A stretch of 64,000 bases of DNA from Rhodobacter sp. TJ_12 (GCF_020023995.1 NZ_NRRD01000006.1:62001-126000), one strand, 5' to 3'; counted from the stretch's first letter, positions 53,032-61,997 are shown. Numbers and translations: made by a program. The notes: generated by a model not told the origin, from the letters alone.

Positions 53032-54369
53032 TCAATGCGCCAGTTGCCGCGCCAAGGCATTGTGACGTTCGATCACACGCGGCAGATTGATCGTGGTGAT
53101 CTGGCCCTCTGCCACGACCTGACGCCCTTCGACAAAGAGATGCTTCACCCGCGTGGGACCAGACAGCAGTAGCGCCGCGACCGGGTCCCACGCCCCTGCG
53201 GCCTCTAACCCCGACACATCCCAAATCGCGATATCGGCGCGTTTGCCGCGCTCTAGGCTGCCCAAATCGGGCCGCCCCAACACCTGCGCCCCGCCCAAAG
53301 TGGCGATTTCCAACGCTTCACGCACCGACATGGCATCGGCGCCGTTTTGCACGCGCTGCAACAGCATGGCCATGCGCGCCTCGGCGATCAGATTGCCCGC
53401 ATCGTTGCTGGCCGAGCCATCGACGCCCAGCGCCACCTTTACCCCCGCGTCACGCATCGCGCGCACCGGCGCGATGCCCGAACCAAGGCGGCAGTTTGAA
53501 CAGGGGCAATGCGCCACCCCGGTGAGCGAACGGGCAAAAAGTGCGATCTCCTCGTGCGAAAGTTTCACGCAATGCGCGTGCCAGACATCGGCCCCCGTCC
53601 ACCCCAAATCCTCGGCATATTGGCCGGGGCGACACCCGAAGTGATGCAGGCTATAGGCGATGTCTTCGTCATTTTCGGCCAGATGGGTGTGCAGCATCAC
53701 CCCCTTGTCGCGCGCCAGCAGCGCCGCATCGCGCATCAATTCGCGGCTGACCGAAAACGGCGAGCACGGCGCCACGCCCACCCGCACCATCGCGCCATCG
53801 CGCGGGTCGTGATGCGCGTCAATGACGCGAAGACAGTCTTCCAAAATGGCGTCTTCACGTTCCACCAAGCTGTCAGGCGGCAGCCCGCCCGCGCTTTCGC
53901 CAATGCTCATCGCGCCGCGCGTCGGGTGAAAACGCAGACCAATATCCGCAGCGGCAGCGATCGTATCATCGAGCCGCGCCCCGTTGGGATACAGATAGAG
54001 GTGATCGGAGCTGAGCGTGCAGCCCGACAGCGCAAGCTCTGCCAGCCCTGTCAGCGCCGAGATATGCATCTCTTCCGGCCCCATCCGCGCCCAGATCGGG
54101 TAAAGCGTTTTGAGCCAGCCGAACAAAAGCGCATCCTGCCCGCCCGGCACCGCGCGGGTCAGCGTTTGATAAAGATGGTGATGGGTGTTGATGAAACCGG
54201 GCGTGACCACGCAGCCCTTGGCCAAAACCACTTGGCCCGCGCTGGTAAGCCCCTGCCCTACGGCGGCAATCACCCCGCCCCGGATCAGCACATCGGCGCC
54301 CCTCAACTCGCGCCGGGTGCCATCCATCGTCACCACGACCTCGGCGCCTTGGATCAAAACCTCACGCAT
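53032..54369 (-). CDS. 8-oxoguanine deaminase-like amidohydrolase
   Basis: 445 residues of the amidohydrolase superfamily in the ATZ/TRZ/8-oxoguanine deaminase group. Metal ligands: FINTHHHLYQTLTRAVPGGQDALLFGW, HTHLAENDEDIAYS, WHAHCVKLSHEEI and LGVDGSASNDAGNL. AAGGAGACC precedes the ATG. 8-oxoguanine deaminase is the best fit for this arrangement; hydroxyatrazine-type hydrolases are close relatives and cannot be excluded. Convergent with guaD. Confidence 0.82.
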   Translation of the reverse strand: MREVLIQGAEVVVTMDGTRRELRGADVLIRGGVIAAVGQGLTSAGQVVLAKGCVVTPGFINTHHHLYQTLTRAVPGGQDALLFGWLKTLYPIWARMGPEEMHISALTGLAELALSGCTLSSDHLYLYPNGARLDDTIAAAADIGLRFHPTRGAMSIGESAGGLPPDSLVEREDAILEDCLRVIDAHHDPRDGAMVRVGVAPCSPFSVSRELMRDAALLARDKGVMLHTHLAENDEDIAYSLHHFGCRPGQYAEDLGWTGADVWHAHCVKLSHEEIALFARSLTGVAHCPCSNCRLGSGIAPVRAMRDAGVKVALGVDGSASNDAGNLIAEARMAMLLQRVQNGADAMSVREALEIATLGGAQVLGRPDLGSLERGKRADIAIWDVSGLEAAGAWDPVAALLLSGPTRVKHLFVEGRQVVAEGQITTINLPRVIERHNALARQLAH

Positions 54370-54397
54370 CGTGGTCTCCTTGATCTCGGCGCACGGG

Positions 54398-55231
54398 TCA
54401 GCCCTGCAAAACCGCCATGGCCGCGGCATGAATTTCGGCATTGGCGGCAGCCAAGACCCGACCGCCTTCATAAGCGGGCCCGCCCGCCCAATCGGTCACG
54501 ATCCCGCCGGCTGCCTCGATCACCGCAATCGGCGCGGCGACGTCATAAGGTTGCAATCCCGCCTCGACGACCAGATCGATCTGCCCCGCGGCCAAAAGCG
54601 CATAGGCATAACAATCCATCCCGTAGCGGGTCAGCTTCACCTGTTTGGCAAGCTGCGCGAAGGCCGCGCCCTCTTCTTCTGTGCCCACTTCCGGAAAGGT
54701 CGAAAACAGAACCGCTTGCGAAAGAGCCCCCGCTGCCGCGCCGCCCGCCCGCGCGCGCAGAGCGGCTTGCCCCATCGGTCCGGTAACCCGCGCGGTGCCA
54801 AAGCCGCCCACGAAGCGTTCTCCGATATAGGGTTGATCGATCACCCCCATCAGCGGCACGCCGGGTTTGCTGTCGCCTTCCTCGGACAGCGCGATCAACA
54901 CGCCCCAAGTGGGGGTGCCCGACAAATAGCCCCGTGTGCCGTCAATCGGGTCAAGCACCCATGTCAGCCCGGACTGGCCCCGCTGCACGCCATGTTCCTC
55001 GCCCCAGATCCCGTCTTGCGGGCGCCGTTGCGCCAAAATCGCACGCATCGCTTCTTCGGCGGCGCGATCGGCCACAGTGACCGGGTCGAACCCCGCCGCC
55101 AGCTTGTTTTCCGCCGCGATCCCGCCCACCGGGCGGAAATGCGCGAGCGTGGTGCGGCGCGCCGCATCGGCCAAAGCCTCTGCCGTGGTCAACAGCTCTG
55201 CCTGCTCGGCGTCGTTCAAGGTCGGGGGCAT
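54398..55231 (-). CDS. Inositol-monophosphatase-family / histidinol-phosphatase (HisN-like)
   Basis: 277 residues. Metal-binding IMPase motifs: WGEEHG, VLDPIDGTRGYLSGTPTWGVLIAL, and LQPYDVAAPIAVIEAAGG near the C-terminus. The TRGYLSG form of the DGT motif is found in HisN-type histidinol phosphatases and in related sugar-phosphatases. The first ATG after in-frame upstream sequence is used. 28 nt upstream of the purine deaminase start on the same strand, possibly cotranscribed. Confidence 0.85.
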   Translation of the reverse strand: MPPTLNDAEQAELLTTAEALADAARRTTLAHFRPVGGIAAENKLAAGFDPVTVADRAAEEAMRAILAQRRPQDGIWGEEHGVQRGQSGLTWVLDPIDGTRGYLSGTPTWGVLIALSEEGDSKPGVPLMGVIDQPYIGERFVGGFGTARVTGPMGQAALRARAGGAAAGALSQAVLFSTFPEVGTEEEGAAFAQLAKQVKLTRYGMDCYAYALLAAGQIDLVVEAGLQPYDVAAPIAVIEAAGGIVTDWAGGPAYEGGRVLAAANAEIHAAAMAVLQG

Positions 55232-55250
55232 CGCAGGCTCCGCATAAAAC

Positions 55251-55282
55251 AAGAAAGGGGAGCGATGACGCTCCCCGTTCTT
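55251..55282 (-). terminator. Terminator of the XRE regulator gene
   Basis: GGGGAGCG, loop ATGA, CGCTCCCC, extended by AAGAA/TTCTT. On the minus strand it ends in a TTTCTTGTTTT tract and lies 23 nt after the regulator stop. Confidence 0.88.
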
Positions 55283-55304
55283 AAAACCTCTCGACCGCAG
55301 CGGA

Positions 55305-55667
55305 TCAAGCCACGTTCGAAAGCACTTTCGCCAGTTCGAACAGACGGCGACGCTGTTCTTCGGGAATCGCGTAATACGAGCGCACCAGTGCGAGCGCTTC
55401 TTTGTCAGAAAAAAGATCGCCCTCACGCCGCTGGCCTTCTGGCTCGTCCCCCGACAGACCCTCGAAGAAGAACGACACCGGCACGTCAAGCGCGTCAGCA
55501 ATATCCCACAGACGCGAAGCGGAAACACGGTTCATCCCAGTTTCATACTTCTGGATCTGCTGGAACTTAATGCCGACCTTGTCGGCGAGTTGTTGTTGAG
55601 TAACACCGACCATCCAACGACGATGACGGATACGTTTGCCAACATGGACATCAACCGGATGTTTCAT
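55305..55667 (-). CDS. XRE-family helix-turn-helix regulator
   Basis: 120 residues from MKHPVDVHVGKRIRHRRWM. HTH_3 domain (about 10-65): GKRIRHRRWMVGVTQQQLADKVGIKFQQIQKYETGMNRVSASRLWDIADALDVPVSFFFEG, then a helical C-terminus (DKEALALVRSYYAIPEEQRRRLFELAKVL) typical of single-domain alphaproteobacterial regulators of this type. A 72-codon in-frame upstream run is non-coding. Followed by a strong terminator; targets unknown. Confidence 0.9.
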   Translation of the reverse strand: MKHPVDVHVGKRIRHRRWMVGVTQQQLADKVGIKFQQIQKYETGMNRVSASRLWDIADALDVPVSFFFEGLSGDEPEGQRREGDLFSDKEALALVRSYYAIPEEQRRRLFELAKVLSNVA

Positions 55668-56059
55668 TCCATACTTCCCCGGAACTAACTGCACGGACCA
55701 CCGTAGCACGCTGCAAAAAGGGACTTCGGCAACAAAGAGGCGAAACTGCCCAAAAAGATAGGTCGAGACACCCCAAAGATGCTTCGCGATGTCACATTTC
55801 TTTCCAAAGCGTTTTCTAACAGCCGCGACGGGAGCCCGCGAAAGCGCTTTCTCCCGCAAGATGTGTCGCATTTTGCATTTCATTCTGCAACTAACCCAGC
55901 GTCAATGCCCCGATGCTCGCCCTGGTTGATTCGGCGCGCCACGACCCGCCTGAGCTATTGGAACGCTGCGCGGACGCGACGCAAAGACCATGCCGCACAG
56001 AGACTGGCCCGCCCGCGCCCAAGCCGCTATCGTGCCCCAAAGGAAATCAACGGATCACG
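55668..56059. promoter_or_regulatory. 392-nt divergent intergenic region, no gene
   Basis: Between the XRE regulator (minus) and the quinone oxidoreductase (plus). Contains the promoters for both. Short reading frames in it look non-coding. I see no tRNA or structured element beyond chance. Confidence 0.4.
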
Positions 56060-57019
56060 ATGCGCGCTTACGAAGTCACCGACCACACCGCCGCCCCGCA
56101 CTTTGTCGACCGCCCCCTGCCCGCGCCCGGACCGGGGCAACTGGCCGTCGAGATTGCCGCCTGCGGGCTCAACTTCGCCGACCTGTTGATGATCGAAGGT
56201 AAGTATCAAGACACGCCGCCCACGCCTTTCGTTTTGGGGCTGGAGGCCGCCGGCACCGTCACCGCGGCGGGGCCGGGCACCCGGCTGGCCCCGGGCACTC
56301 GGGTCGCGATCTATGCAGGGCAAGGCGGTCTGGCCGAGGCGGGGCTTTTTGAAGAAGCGCGCTGCACCGTGCTGCCAGAGACAATAGATTTCGAAACCGC
56401 CGCCGCGTTTCAAATCGCCTACGGCACCTCTCATCTGGCGCTGACCCAGCGCGGGCGGCTTGCCGCAGGTGAAACGCTTGTGGTCTTGGGCGCGGCGGGC
56501 GGCGTTGGGCTGACGGCGGTCGAAATCGGCGCGCGCATGGGCGCGCGGGTCATTGCCGTGGCGCGCGGGCCCGAAAAATGCGCTGTGGCGAAAGACGCCG
56601 GCGCGGCCGAAGTGGTGGATGCCGAAACCCCCGATTTGAAAGCCGCGCTCAAAAAACTGGGCGGGGCCGATGTCGTTTATGATGCGGTGGGCGGCGATCT
56701 GGGCACAGCGGGATTTGGTGCGCTTAAACCCGGCGGGCGTTTTTTGGTGATCGGCTTTGCAGGCGGCGCGCAGCCCCATCTCAAGCTGAACCACGCCCTT
56801 GTGAAGAACCTCGAAATCCACGGGCTTTATTGGGGCGGCTATCTCAACCTTGACCCTGCAGCCTTGCATCGTTCGATGCGCGCGCTTTTTGCGTTGGCCG
56901 CCGATGGCAGCCTAAAGCCCCATATTTCCGCCACTTTCCCGCTCGATCAGGTGGCGGACGCGCTGGAGATGCTGCGCACGCGCCGCTCTACCGGAAAGAT
57001 TGTCGTCACGATGCGGTGA
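56060..57019 (+). CDS. NADPH:quinone oxidoreductase family protein (zinc-free MDR)
   Basis: 319 residues, quinone oxidoreductase branch of the medium-chain dehydrogenase/reductases. GroES-like N-half (CGLNFADLLMIEGKYQDTPPTPFVLGLEAAGTV) without zinc-binding cysteines, and Rossmann motif ETLVVLGAAGGVGLTAVEIGARMGA (about 140-165). It reduces quinones or activated alkenes with NADPH. Start at ATG 56060, behind aggaaat; upstream in-frame codons are not supported. Confidence 0.92.
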   Translation: MRAYEVTDHTAAPHFVDRPLPAPGPGQLAVEIAACGLNFADLLMIEGKYQDTPPTPFVLGLEAAGTVTAAGPGTRLAPGTRVAIYAGQGGLAEAGLFEEARCTVLPETIDFETAAAFQIAYGTSHLALTQRGRLAAGETLVVLGAAGGVGLTAVEIGARMGARVIAVARGPEKCAVAKDAGAAEVVDAETPDLKAALKKLGGADVVYDAVGGDLGTAGFGALKPGGRFLVIGFAGGAQPHLKLNHALVKNLEIHGLYWGGYLNLDPAALHRSMRALFALAADGSLKPHISATFPLDQVADALEMLRTRRSTGKIVVTMR

Positions 57020-57152
57020 CGGCTTCACCAAGGTTGGGAAAATCCGCACCAAAAACTGGGGCAAACTTCTTGAAACCTTTCCCTGCCTTTCCCAAATGAT
57101 ACCCTGAAGCGGTGCCGGACAAGCACCGCCACGCTCTTCAAGGAGGCACTCG

Positions 57153-57872
57153 ATGGCTGATTACAACACCATGCGCGCCCAGTCGGTCGCGGGCTCTGCT
57201 GCCCGCATCGACGAAGGTCTGCGCACCCATATGAATAAGGTCTACGGGCTGATGTCCGTGGCGATGCTGATCACCGGCGCGGTCGCTTTTGGCGTCGGCA
57301 CCAATGACCAACTCGTTGCGGCGATCTTCGGCACGCCGATCAAATGGGTGGTGATGCTGGCGCCGCTGGCGATTGTCTTTGGCTTCGGCGCGATGATCCA
57401 CAAGATGTCGACGCAAACCGCGCAGATGGTCTTTTTGGGCTATTCGGCGCTGATGGGGCTGTCGATCAGCTTCATCTTCAAAGCCTATACCGGCGTTTCC
57501 ATCGCCCAGACCTTCTTGGTCACCGCGATCGCCTTCGCCTCGCTGTCGCTTTACGGCTATACGACGAAGCGCAACCTGTCGGCGATGGGCTCGTTCCTGA
57601 TGATGGGTGTGGTCGGGCTGATCATCGCCTCGATCCTGAACATCTTCATCGCCTCGAGCGCGCTGCAATTCGCGATCTCGGTGCTGGGTGTGCTGATCTT
57701 TGCCGGTCTGACCGCTTATGACACGCAAAACATCAAAAACACCTATCTGCAACTTGCCCAGTCGGATGCCGACTTCCTTGGCAAAGCCGCGATCATCGGC
57801 GCGCTGCAGCTCTACCTCGACTTCCTGAACTTGTTCATGTTCTTGCTGCAGTTCCTGGGCAATCGCGAATAA
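57153..57872 (+). CDS. Bax inhibitor-1/YccA family membrane protein
   Basis: 239 residues, seven membrane helices. MADYNTMRAQSVAGSAARIDEGLRTHMNKVYGLMSVAML is the standard BI-1 N-terminus of alphaproteobacteria; TAYDTQNIKNTYLQ contains the conserved Asp region. Bacterial members modulate calcium or protease (YccA, FtsH) activity. GGAGG at -9 and a terminator after the stop mark a single-gene transcript. Confidence 0.93.
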   Translation: MADYNTMRAQSVAGSAARIDEGLRTHMNKVYGLMSVAMLITGAVAFGVGTNDQLVAAIFGTPIKWVVMLAPLAIVFGFGAMIHKMSTQTAQMVFLGYSALMGLSISFIFKAYTGVSIAQTFLVTAIAFASLSLYGYTTKRNLSAMGSFLMMGVVGLIIASILNIFIASSALQFAISVLGVLIFAGLTAYDTQNIKNTYLQLAQSDADFLGKAAIIGALQLYLDFLNLFMFLLQFLGNRE

Positions 57873-57897
57873 CAGCGGTTCTCGCAGCATCCTCCGG

Positions 57898-57924
57898 AAA
57901 GCCCCGTGCCCGTCGCGGGGCTTT
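57898..57924 (+). terminator. Terminator of the BI-1 gene
   Basis: AAAGCCCCG (57898-57906) pairs with CGGGGCTTT (57916-57924), 9-nt loop, followed by TTCTTT. Typical Rho-independent site 26 nt after the stop. Confidence 0.9.
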
Positions 57925-58100
57925 TTCTTTACCCGCTTTTCGTTTGCCCAAAGGTGCGCGCCACAACGCACGGCGCCACCGCGCAGCCCCCGCTTCGAAC
58001 AAATGCGGCATTTTCCCCCCTGCCGGTGTCCATACTTTAGCGACTCTTTCGTGTTAGCCCTCACAAAGATAACAGAAACTGGCGTGGGGACGCGAAGGGA

Positions 58101-60203
58101 ATGGGTGTGATGGCTGGCAAGCCAAAGGCTGCGGCGTCCGTGCCGTTGAAGACATGGCTTTGGCGCGCCTATGTCCGCGCCGCGCTCGTGCCGCTTTTGC
58201 TGATCGAGCTTGGCTTCTTGTCAATCTACTGGGCCACCAGTCAGGTCGTTTACGAACGGTCTTCCGCCGCAGTGACCCAGATTTCAACCGACAGCCTGCG
58301 CGATGCCGCCGCCCGCGAAGCCAATATCATCGCACATCGCCTTGAAACGATTTCCGCCCTGACCAAGGTCTATGGCGACGAAACCGGGCGCGCCCTTGCC
58401 ACCCCGGCCACGGTCTCTGCCGCCGAGAAGGCACGCCATGCGATGACCGACGAGGGGGCCTTTGTCACCACCACCGACAATGGCGGATCGGCGGTCTTTT
58501 ATTCCGGCGTCGTGCCCGTGGGCACCGCCGAAAAGGAAAAGGTCTGGCGCACCGTGCGGCTTGACCCGCTGATGCGCTCAATCCAGCAGGCCGATCCGCT
58601 GATCGCGCAGATCTACCTCAACACATGGGACAGCTATAACCGCATCTATCCATGGTTCGACGTGCGCGAGGTCTATGCGCCGAAGATGGATATCCCGAGC
58701 TACAATTTTTATTACGAGGCCGATGCCGCCCATAACCCCGGACGCGGTCCGGTCTGGACCGATGCCTATGTCGATCCGGCGGGTGGCGGCTGGATGGTGT
58801 CCTCCATCGCGCCGGTCTATGGCCCCGAAAAGCTAGAGGCCGTGGTCGGCATTGACGTGACGATTGGCACGATCGTGGATCGGGTGCTTGATATTGCGCT
58901 GCCCGGCGAAGGCTATGCGATGCTTGTGGGGCGCGACGGCACCATTTTGGCGCTGCCGCCCGAGGGCGAGGCCGATCTGGAACTGACCGAACTGGTCGGC
59001 CACAGCTATGAAGACGCGATCTTGGAAGACACGTTCAAGCCCGCCGAATTTAATATTTTCGCGCGGGCCATGCTGTCGGATCTGGCGCAAGACATGCAAG
59101 GCAGCGCGCAAGGGGTCGGGCGGATCATGCTGGATCAGCCGATGATCGCGGCTTGGTCCACCGTGGCCGGGCCGGATTGGCAATTGCTGGTCTTGGCACA
59201 TGAAGAGAGCATCTTGGCCGAGGCGACGTCACTGCGCAGCCAACTCGCCTTTGTCAGCGAGACCATGGTCGGCATTCTGGTCGTGTTCTACGCGGTCTTC
59301 TTTGCAATCTTGTGGCGCCGGGCCAACAGCATGAGCGCGCGGGTCGCGCGCCCGCTGGACGAGATTGAAACCCGCATGGCCGTGATTGCCGAGGGCGGCA
59401 CGCTTGAGGGGGCCGGGCGATCCGAAATTGCCGAATTGCAGCGTGTGGCGGATCATCTGGTGCGGCTGGGCGACCAGTTGGATACCGCGAACCGGGCGAA
59501 ATCGCATTTCCTTTCTGCCATGAGCCATGAATTGCGCACCCCGCTGACCGCGATCATCGGCTATGCCGATCTGCTTGAAGGGTCTGAGGGGCAAAAGCTG
59601 GATGGCGAGCGGCTCGCGCAGGTGCATGCGATTGCACGCGCGGGTTGGACGCTGGTGCGGCTGGTTGACATGGTGCTCGATCTGAGCCGCTTGGAGCGGC
59701 AAGATATGCGCCTGTCGAGCACGCCGCGCGATGTGCTGCCGATCGTCGAAACCGCGCTGCAAACGATTGCCCCAGAGGCCGCGCGGATGGGGCTGGATCT
59801 GCGGATCGAGGCGCCCGAACCGGCCACCGTGCTGCCCAAGGTGGCCTGCGACGGCGAAACGCTGGCGCGCATCCTCGACCAAATCCTGTCCAATGCGGTG
59901 AAATACAATGTGCTGGGCGGCTCGGTGGTGATCCGGCTGGACCGTGACGAAGAGGATCATCTGACCATTGCGGTCACCGATAGCGGCGTGGGCATTGCGC
60001 CCGAACATCGCGAAAGGGTGTTCGAGGCATTCCAACGGCTTGGCCATGAAAACAGCGCCATCGACGGGGCTGGGATCGGGCTTGCACTTGCGCGCCGCTT
60101 TGCCGAGATGACCGGCTGCGAATTGACCTTTGAAAGCACCCCCGGCGCGGGCACGACCTTCACCTTGCGGATGCCCGTGGCACCGGCCTCTGCCCCGGGC
60201 TGA
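58101..60203 (+). CDS. Orphan sensor histidine kinase with dCACHE-type periplasmic domain
   Basis: 700 residues. Two membrane helices (about 27-50 and 388-408) enclose a 340-residue periplasmic domain whose segments (YLNTWDSYNRIYPWFDVREVYAPKMDIPSYNFY; VWTDAYVDPAGGGWMVSSIAPVYG; VVGIDVTIGTIVDRVL) fit a double CACHE sensor. A HAMP-like linker is followed by HisKA with His476 in FLSAMSHELRTPLTAIIGY and a HATPase domain (N box ILDQILSNAVKYN, G1 DSGVGIAP, G2 GAGIGLALA). No receiver domain and no response regulator gene nearby. Small-molecule ligand unknown. Confidence 0.92.
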   Translation: MGVMAGKPKAAASVPLKTWLWRAYVRAALVPLLLIELGFLSIYWATSQVVYERSSAAVTQISTDSLRDAAAREANIIAHRLETISALTKVYGDETGRALATPATVSAAEKARHAMTDEGAFVTTTDNGGSAVFYSGVVPVGTAEKEKVWRTVRLDPLMRSIQQADPLIAQIYLNTWDSYNRIYPWFDVREVYAPKMDIPSYNFYYEADAAHNPGRGPVWTDAYVDPAGGGWMVSSIAPVYGPEKLEAVVGIDVTIGTIVDRVLDIALPGEGYAMLVGRDGTILALPPEGEADLELTELVGHSYEDAILEDTFKPAEFNIFARAMLSDLAQDMQGSAQGVGRIMLDQPMIAAWSTVAGPDWQLLVLAHEESILAEATSLRSQLAFVSETMVGILVVFYAVFFAILWRRANSMSARVARPLDEIETRMAVIAEGGTLEGAGRSEIAELQRVADHLVRLGDQLDTANRAKSHFLSAMSHELRTPLTAIIGYADLLEGSEGQKLDGERLAQVHAIARAGWTLVRLVDMVLDLSRLERQDMRLSSTPRDVLPIVETALQTIAPEAARMGLDLRIEAPEPATVLPKVACDGETLARILDQILSNAVKYNVLGGSVVIRLDRDEEDHLTIAVTDSGVGIAPEHRERVFEAFQRLGHENSAIDGAGIGLALARRFAEMTGCELTFESTPGAGTTFTLRMPVAPASAPG

Positions 60204-60205
60204 GC

Positions 60206-61387
60206 CTAATAAAGCTGGGCCCAGAGCGCTTCGGTGAAAAGCCGCACCCCCGGTGCGATCAGCGCGTCGGGGAAGTCGTAATCGGGCGCATGCAGCGGCG
60301 GGCAGGCCTCGCCCGCGCCCAACAGCAGCATGGCGGCGGGGCAAAGCGCCGAAAACCGCCCGAAATCTTCCGAGGCGCGCATCGGCAGATCCAGATCGGT
60401 GGGCGGCACCTTGGCCGCCTGCATCGCCCGGGTGAAAACCGCCACCGCCTCGGGCGCGTTTTCGACATGGGCAAAGACATCGTGCCAGTCCTGCGTGACG
60501 GCAAGCCCCTGTGCGGCAGCGGCCTGCATCACCAAAGCCTCGACCCGCGCCACAAGCCGCGCCATGCCCGCATCGGTGCGGGTGCGCAAAGTGGCCCAAA
60601 GTTCGGCCTGTCCCGGTGCGATGCCAAAACTTGGCGCGCCAAGGCTGGCATGGGTCACCGTGACACGCGCGAATTCCGCGTCTTCCGGCCCCTGCCCTGC
60701 GCCCAGCGCGGGCAGCTCGGCGATCAGCCGCGCCAGAACCGGGCCGGGCGACAGGCCAAGTTCGGGCTGCGCCGCATGGGCGGTGCGCCCCGACAGCACC
60801 AGTTTGATCCCGCGCGAGGCGCAATGGGCCACGCCCGGGCGCACCACCGCCGCGCCCAGCGGCAGGCCCGGGTAATTGTGCAACGCCAGCGCCAGATCGG
60901 GGCGCAGCGGCGCAAAGCGTGGATCGGCGATCACCGCCGCCGCGCCCGCGCCGGTTTCCTCGGCCGGTTGGAACAACAACACCGCCCGCCCGCGCTGGGG
61001 CCGATGCGCCCCCAGCCAGCGTGCCACGCCCAGCACAATCGCCATATGTCCGTCATGGCCGCAAAGATGCCCCCGCCCCGGATGGCGCGAACGATGCGCA
61101 ACCGCGCCGGTTTCATGGATCGGCAGCCCATCCAGTTCGCAGCGGATCAGCACCGTGGGCCCCGTTGCCGCGCCAGTGTAAACGGCCGCCAGCCCCTGCC
61201 CGCCCAGCCCGGTCACAATCTCATCGGGATCGGTCGGCGCCAGTGCCGCCGCGACGCGCTGCGCCGTCTTCCCCTCTTGGCCAGAGAGTTCGGGCTGCGC
61301 ATGCATGTCCTGACGCCAAGCGGTCAGCTCACGCAGGTCTTGCGCATCTGGAAAGTTGGCGGATATCGGGGCGGCATCGGTCTTCAT
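60206..61387 (-). CDS. M20-family amidohydrolase (peptidase M20D-like)
   Basis: 393 residues. Zn-dependent M20D/IAA-amino-acid-hydrolase type. Metal-site segments: LIRCELDGLPI, GHLCGHDGHMAIVLGV, LLFQPAEETGAGAAAV, LALHNYPGLPLGAAVV and PMRASEDFGRFS. Members cleave N-acyl amino acids or aminobenzoyl-type amides; the substrate is not evident. Its stop and the sensor kinase stop converge within 3 nt. Confidence 0.92.
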   Translation of the reverse strand: MKTDAAPISANFPDAQDLRELTAWRQDMHAQPELSGQEGKTAQRVAAALAPTDPDEIVTGLGGQGLAAVYTGAATGPTVLIRCELDGLPIHETGAVAHRSRHPGRGHLCGHDGHMAIVLGVARWLGAHRPQRGRAVLLFQPAEETGAGAAAVIADPRFAPLRPDLALALHNYPGLPLGAAVVRPGVAHCASRGIKLVLSGRTAHAAQPELGLSPGPVLARLIAELPALGAGQGPEDAEFARVTVTHASLGAPSFGIAPGQAELWATLRTRTDAGMARLVARVEALVMQAAAAQGLAVTQDWHDVFAHVENAPEAVAVFTRAMQAAKVPPTDLDLPMRASEDFGRFSALCPAAMLLLGAGEACPPLHAPDYDFPDALIAPGVRLFTEALWAQLY

Positions 61388-61471
61388 TGGGGCGTCTCCT
61401 AAAGCGCCGCAAATCTAACAGCCCCGCGCCCCCGCCAACAGGCCCCGCAACAGGCCCCAGCGCATCGGCAT

Positions 61472-61500
61472 AAAAAAAGGGGCCGGAAAACCGGCCCCCA
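61472..61500 (-). terminator. Terminator of the hemP unit
   Basis: GGGGCCGG (61479-61486), AAAA loop, CCGGCCCC (61491-61498); on the minus strand the stem is followed by seven T residues. Ends the hemP transcript. Confidence 0.92.
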
Positions 61501-61532
61501 AGTCAGCGATGAGACGCGATCCTGGCGGGGGA

Positions 61533-61715
61533 TTACTTCGTCAGGATCAGCTTTCCCTGCCGTGTGATACGCAAGGTATAGATTTGTCCGTCGAGACCGA
61601 TCTGCGCCAAGTTGCCGCCCCCGGTCAGATCGCGCGCATCATGGGCGGGCAGATCGGGCGCCGCAGCCGGGCGGACGGGATGGGCCGAAGCCCCAAGGGG
61701 AAGCTGCACCGTCAT
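61533..61715 (-). CDS. hemP: Hemin uptake protein HemP
   Basis: 60 residues. The C-terminus GLDGQIYTLRITRQGKLILTK is the HemP signature (G-x-x-Y-x-L-R-x-T-R-x-G-K-L-I-L-T-K); the N-terminus is Pro/Ala-rich and unrelated. HemP proteins are small and usually sit with hmu heme-uptake genes, which are not in this window; in some bacteria HemP regulates the heme receptor. ATG overlaps the stop of the upstream tiny gene (ATGA). Strong terminator follows. Confidence 0.9.
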   Translation of the reverse strand: MTVQLPLGASAHPVRPAAAPDLPAHDARDLTGGGNLAQIGLDGQIYTLRITRQGKLILTK

Positions 61716-61891
61716 CTTTGCCCCTCCACCCGGTCCAGCAAGGCCTCAAGCCCGGCCCCGGCCATCGGCGCGGGCAGGATGTCCTTGCACAAAGCGGAAA
61801 TCAGATCGGTCAAGCCGAACGGTTCGAAAGCGGCCAATTCCGGCGCCATCTGCGGTGCCGTATCCGGAAAGGGGGAAACAGGGGTCATCAT
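61712..61891 (-). CDS. 59-residue unknown protein coupled to hemP
   Basis: Starts at the ATG at 61891, with GAGGAG 7 nt upstream (a GTG five codons earlier is less likely). Sequence TPVSPFPDTAPQMAPELAAFEPFGLTDLISALCKDILPAPMAGAGLEALLDRVEGQR: no signal, one cysteine, helical C-terminal half. No family known to me. The 4-nt overlap with hemP shows translational coupling, and a heme/iron role is inferred from that alone. The 106 nt upstream are AT-rich for this genome and likely hold an iron-responsive promoter. Confidence 0.65.
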   Translation of the reverse strand: MMTPVSPFPDTAPQMAPELAAFEPFGLTDLISALCKDILPAPMAGAGLEALLDRVEGQR

Positions 61892-61997
61892 AGGCTCCTC
61901 GTTCACTGCCCCTATAACCTGATTGATTCACTCGGGTATGTAAAGCCTATTTTTACACTCAACTATATTTTGCCCGCGCAAGCCTATTCTGCGCCCC

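Noticed and set aside
55079-55100. tRNA-like T-loop sequence (gggtcgaacccc)
   Set aside because: It lies within the HisN-like coding frame and no acceptor or anticodon stem can be assembled around it.
55668-55883. 72-codon N-terminal extension of the XRE regulator
   Set aside because: Not HTH-like and crosses the promoter region; the ATG giving MKHPVDVH has a good ribosome site.
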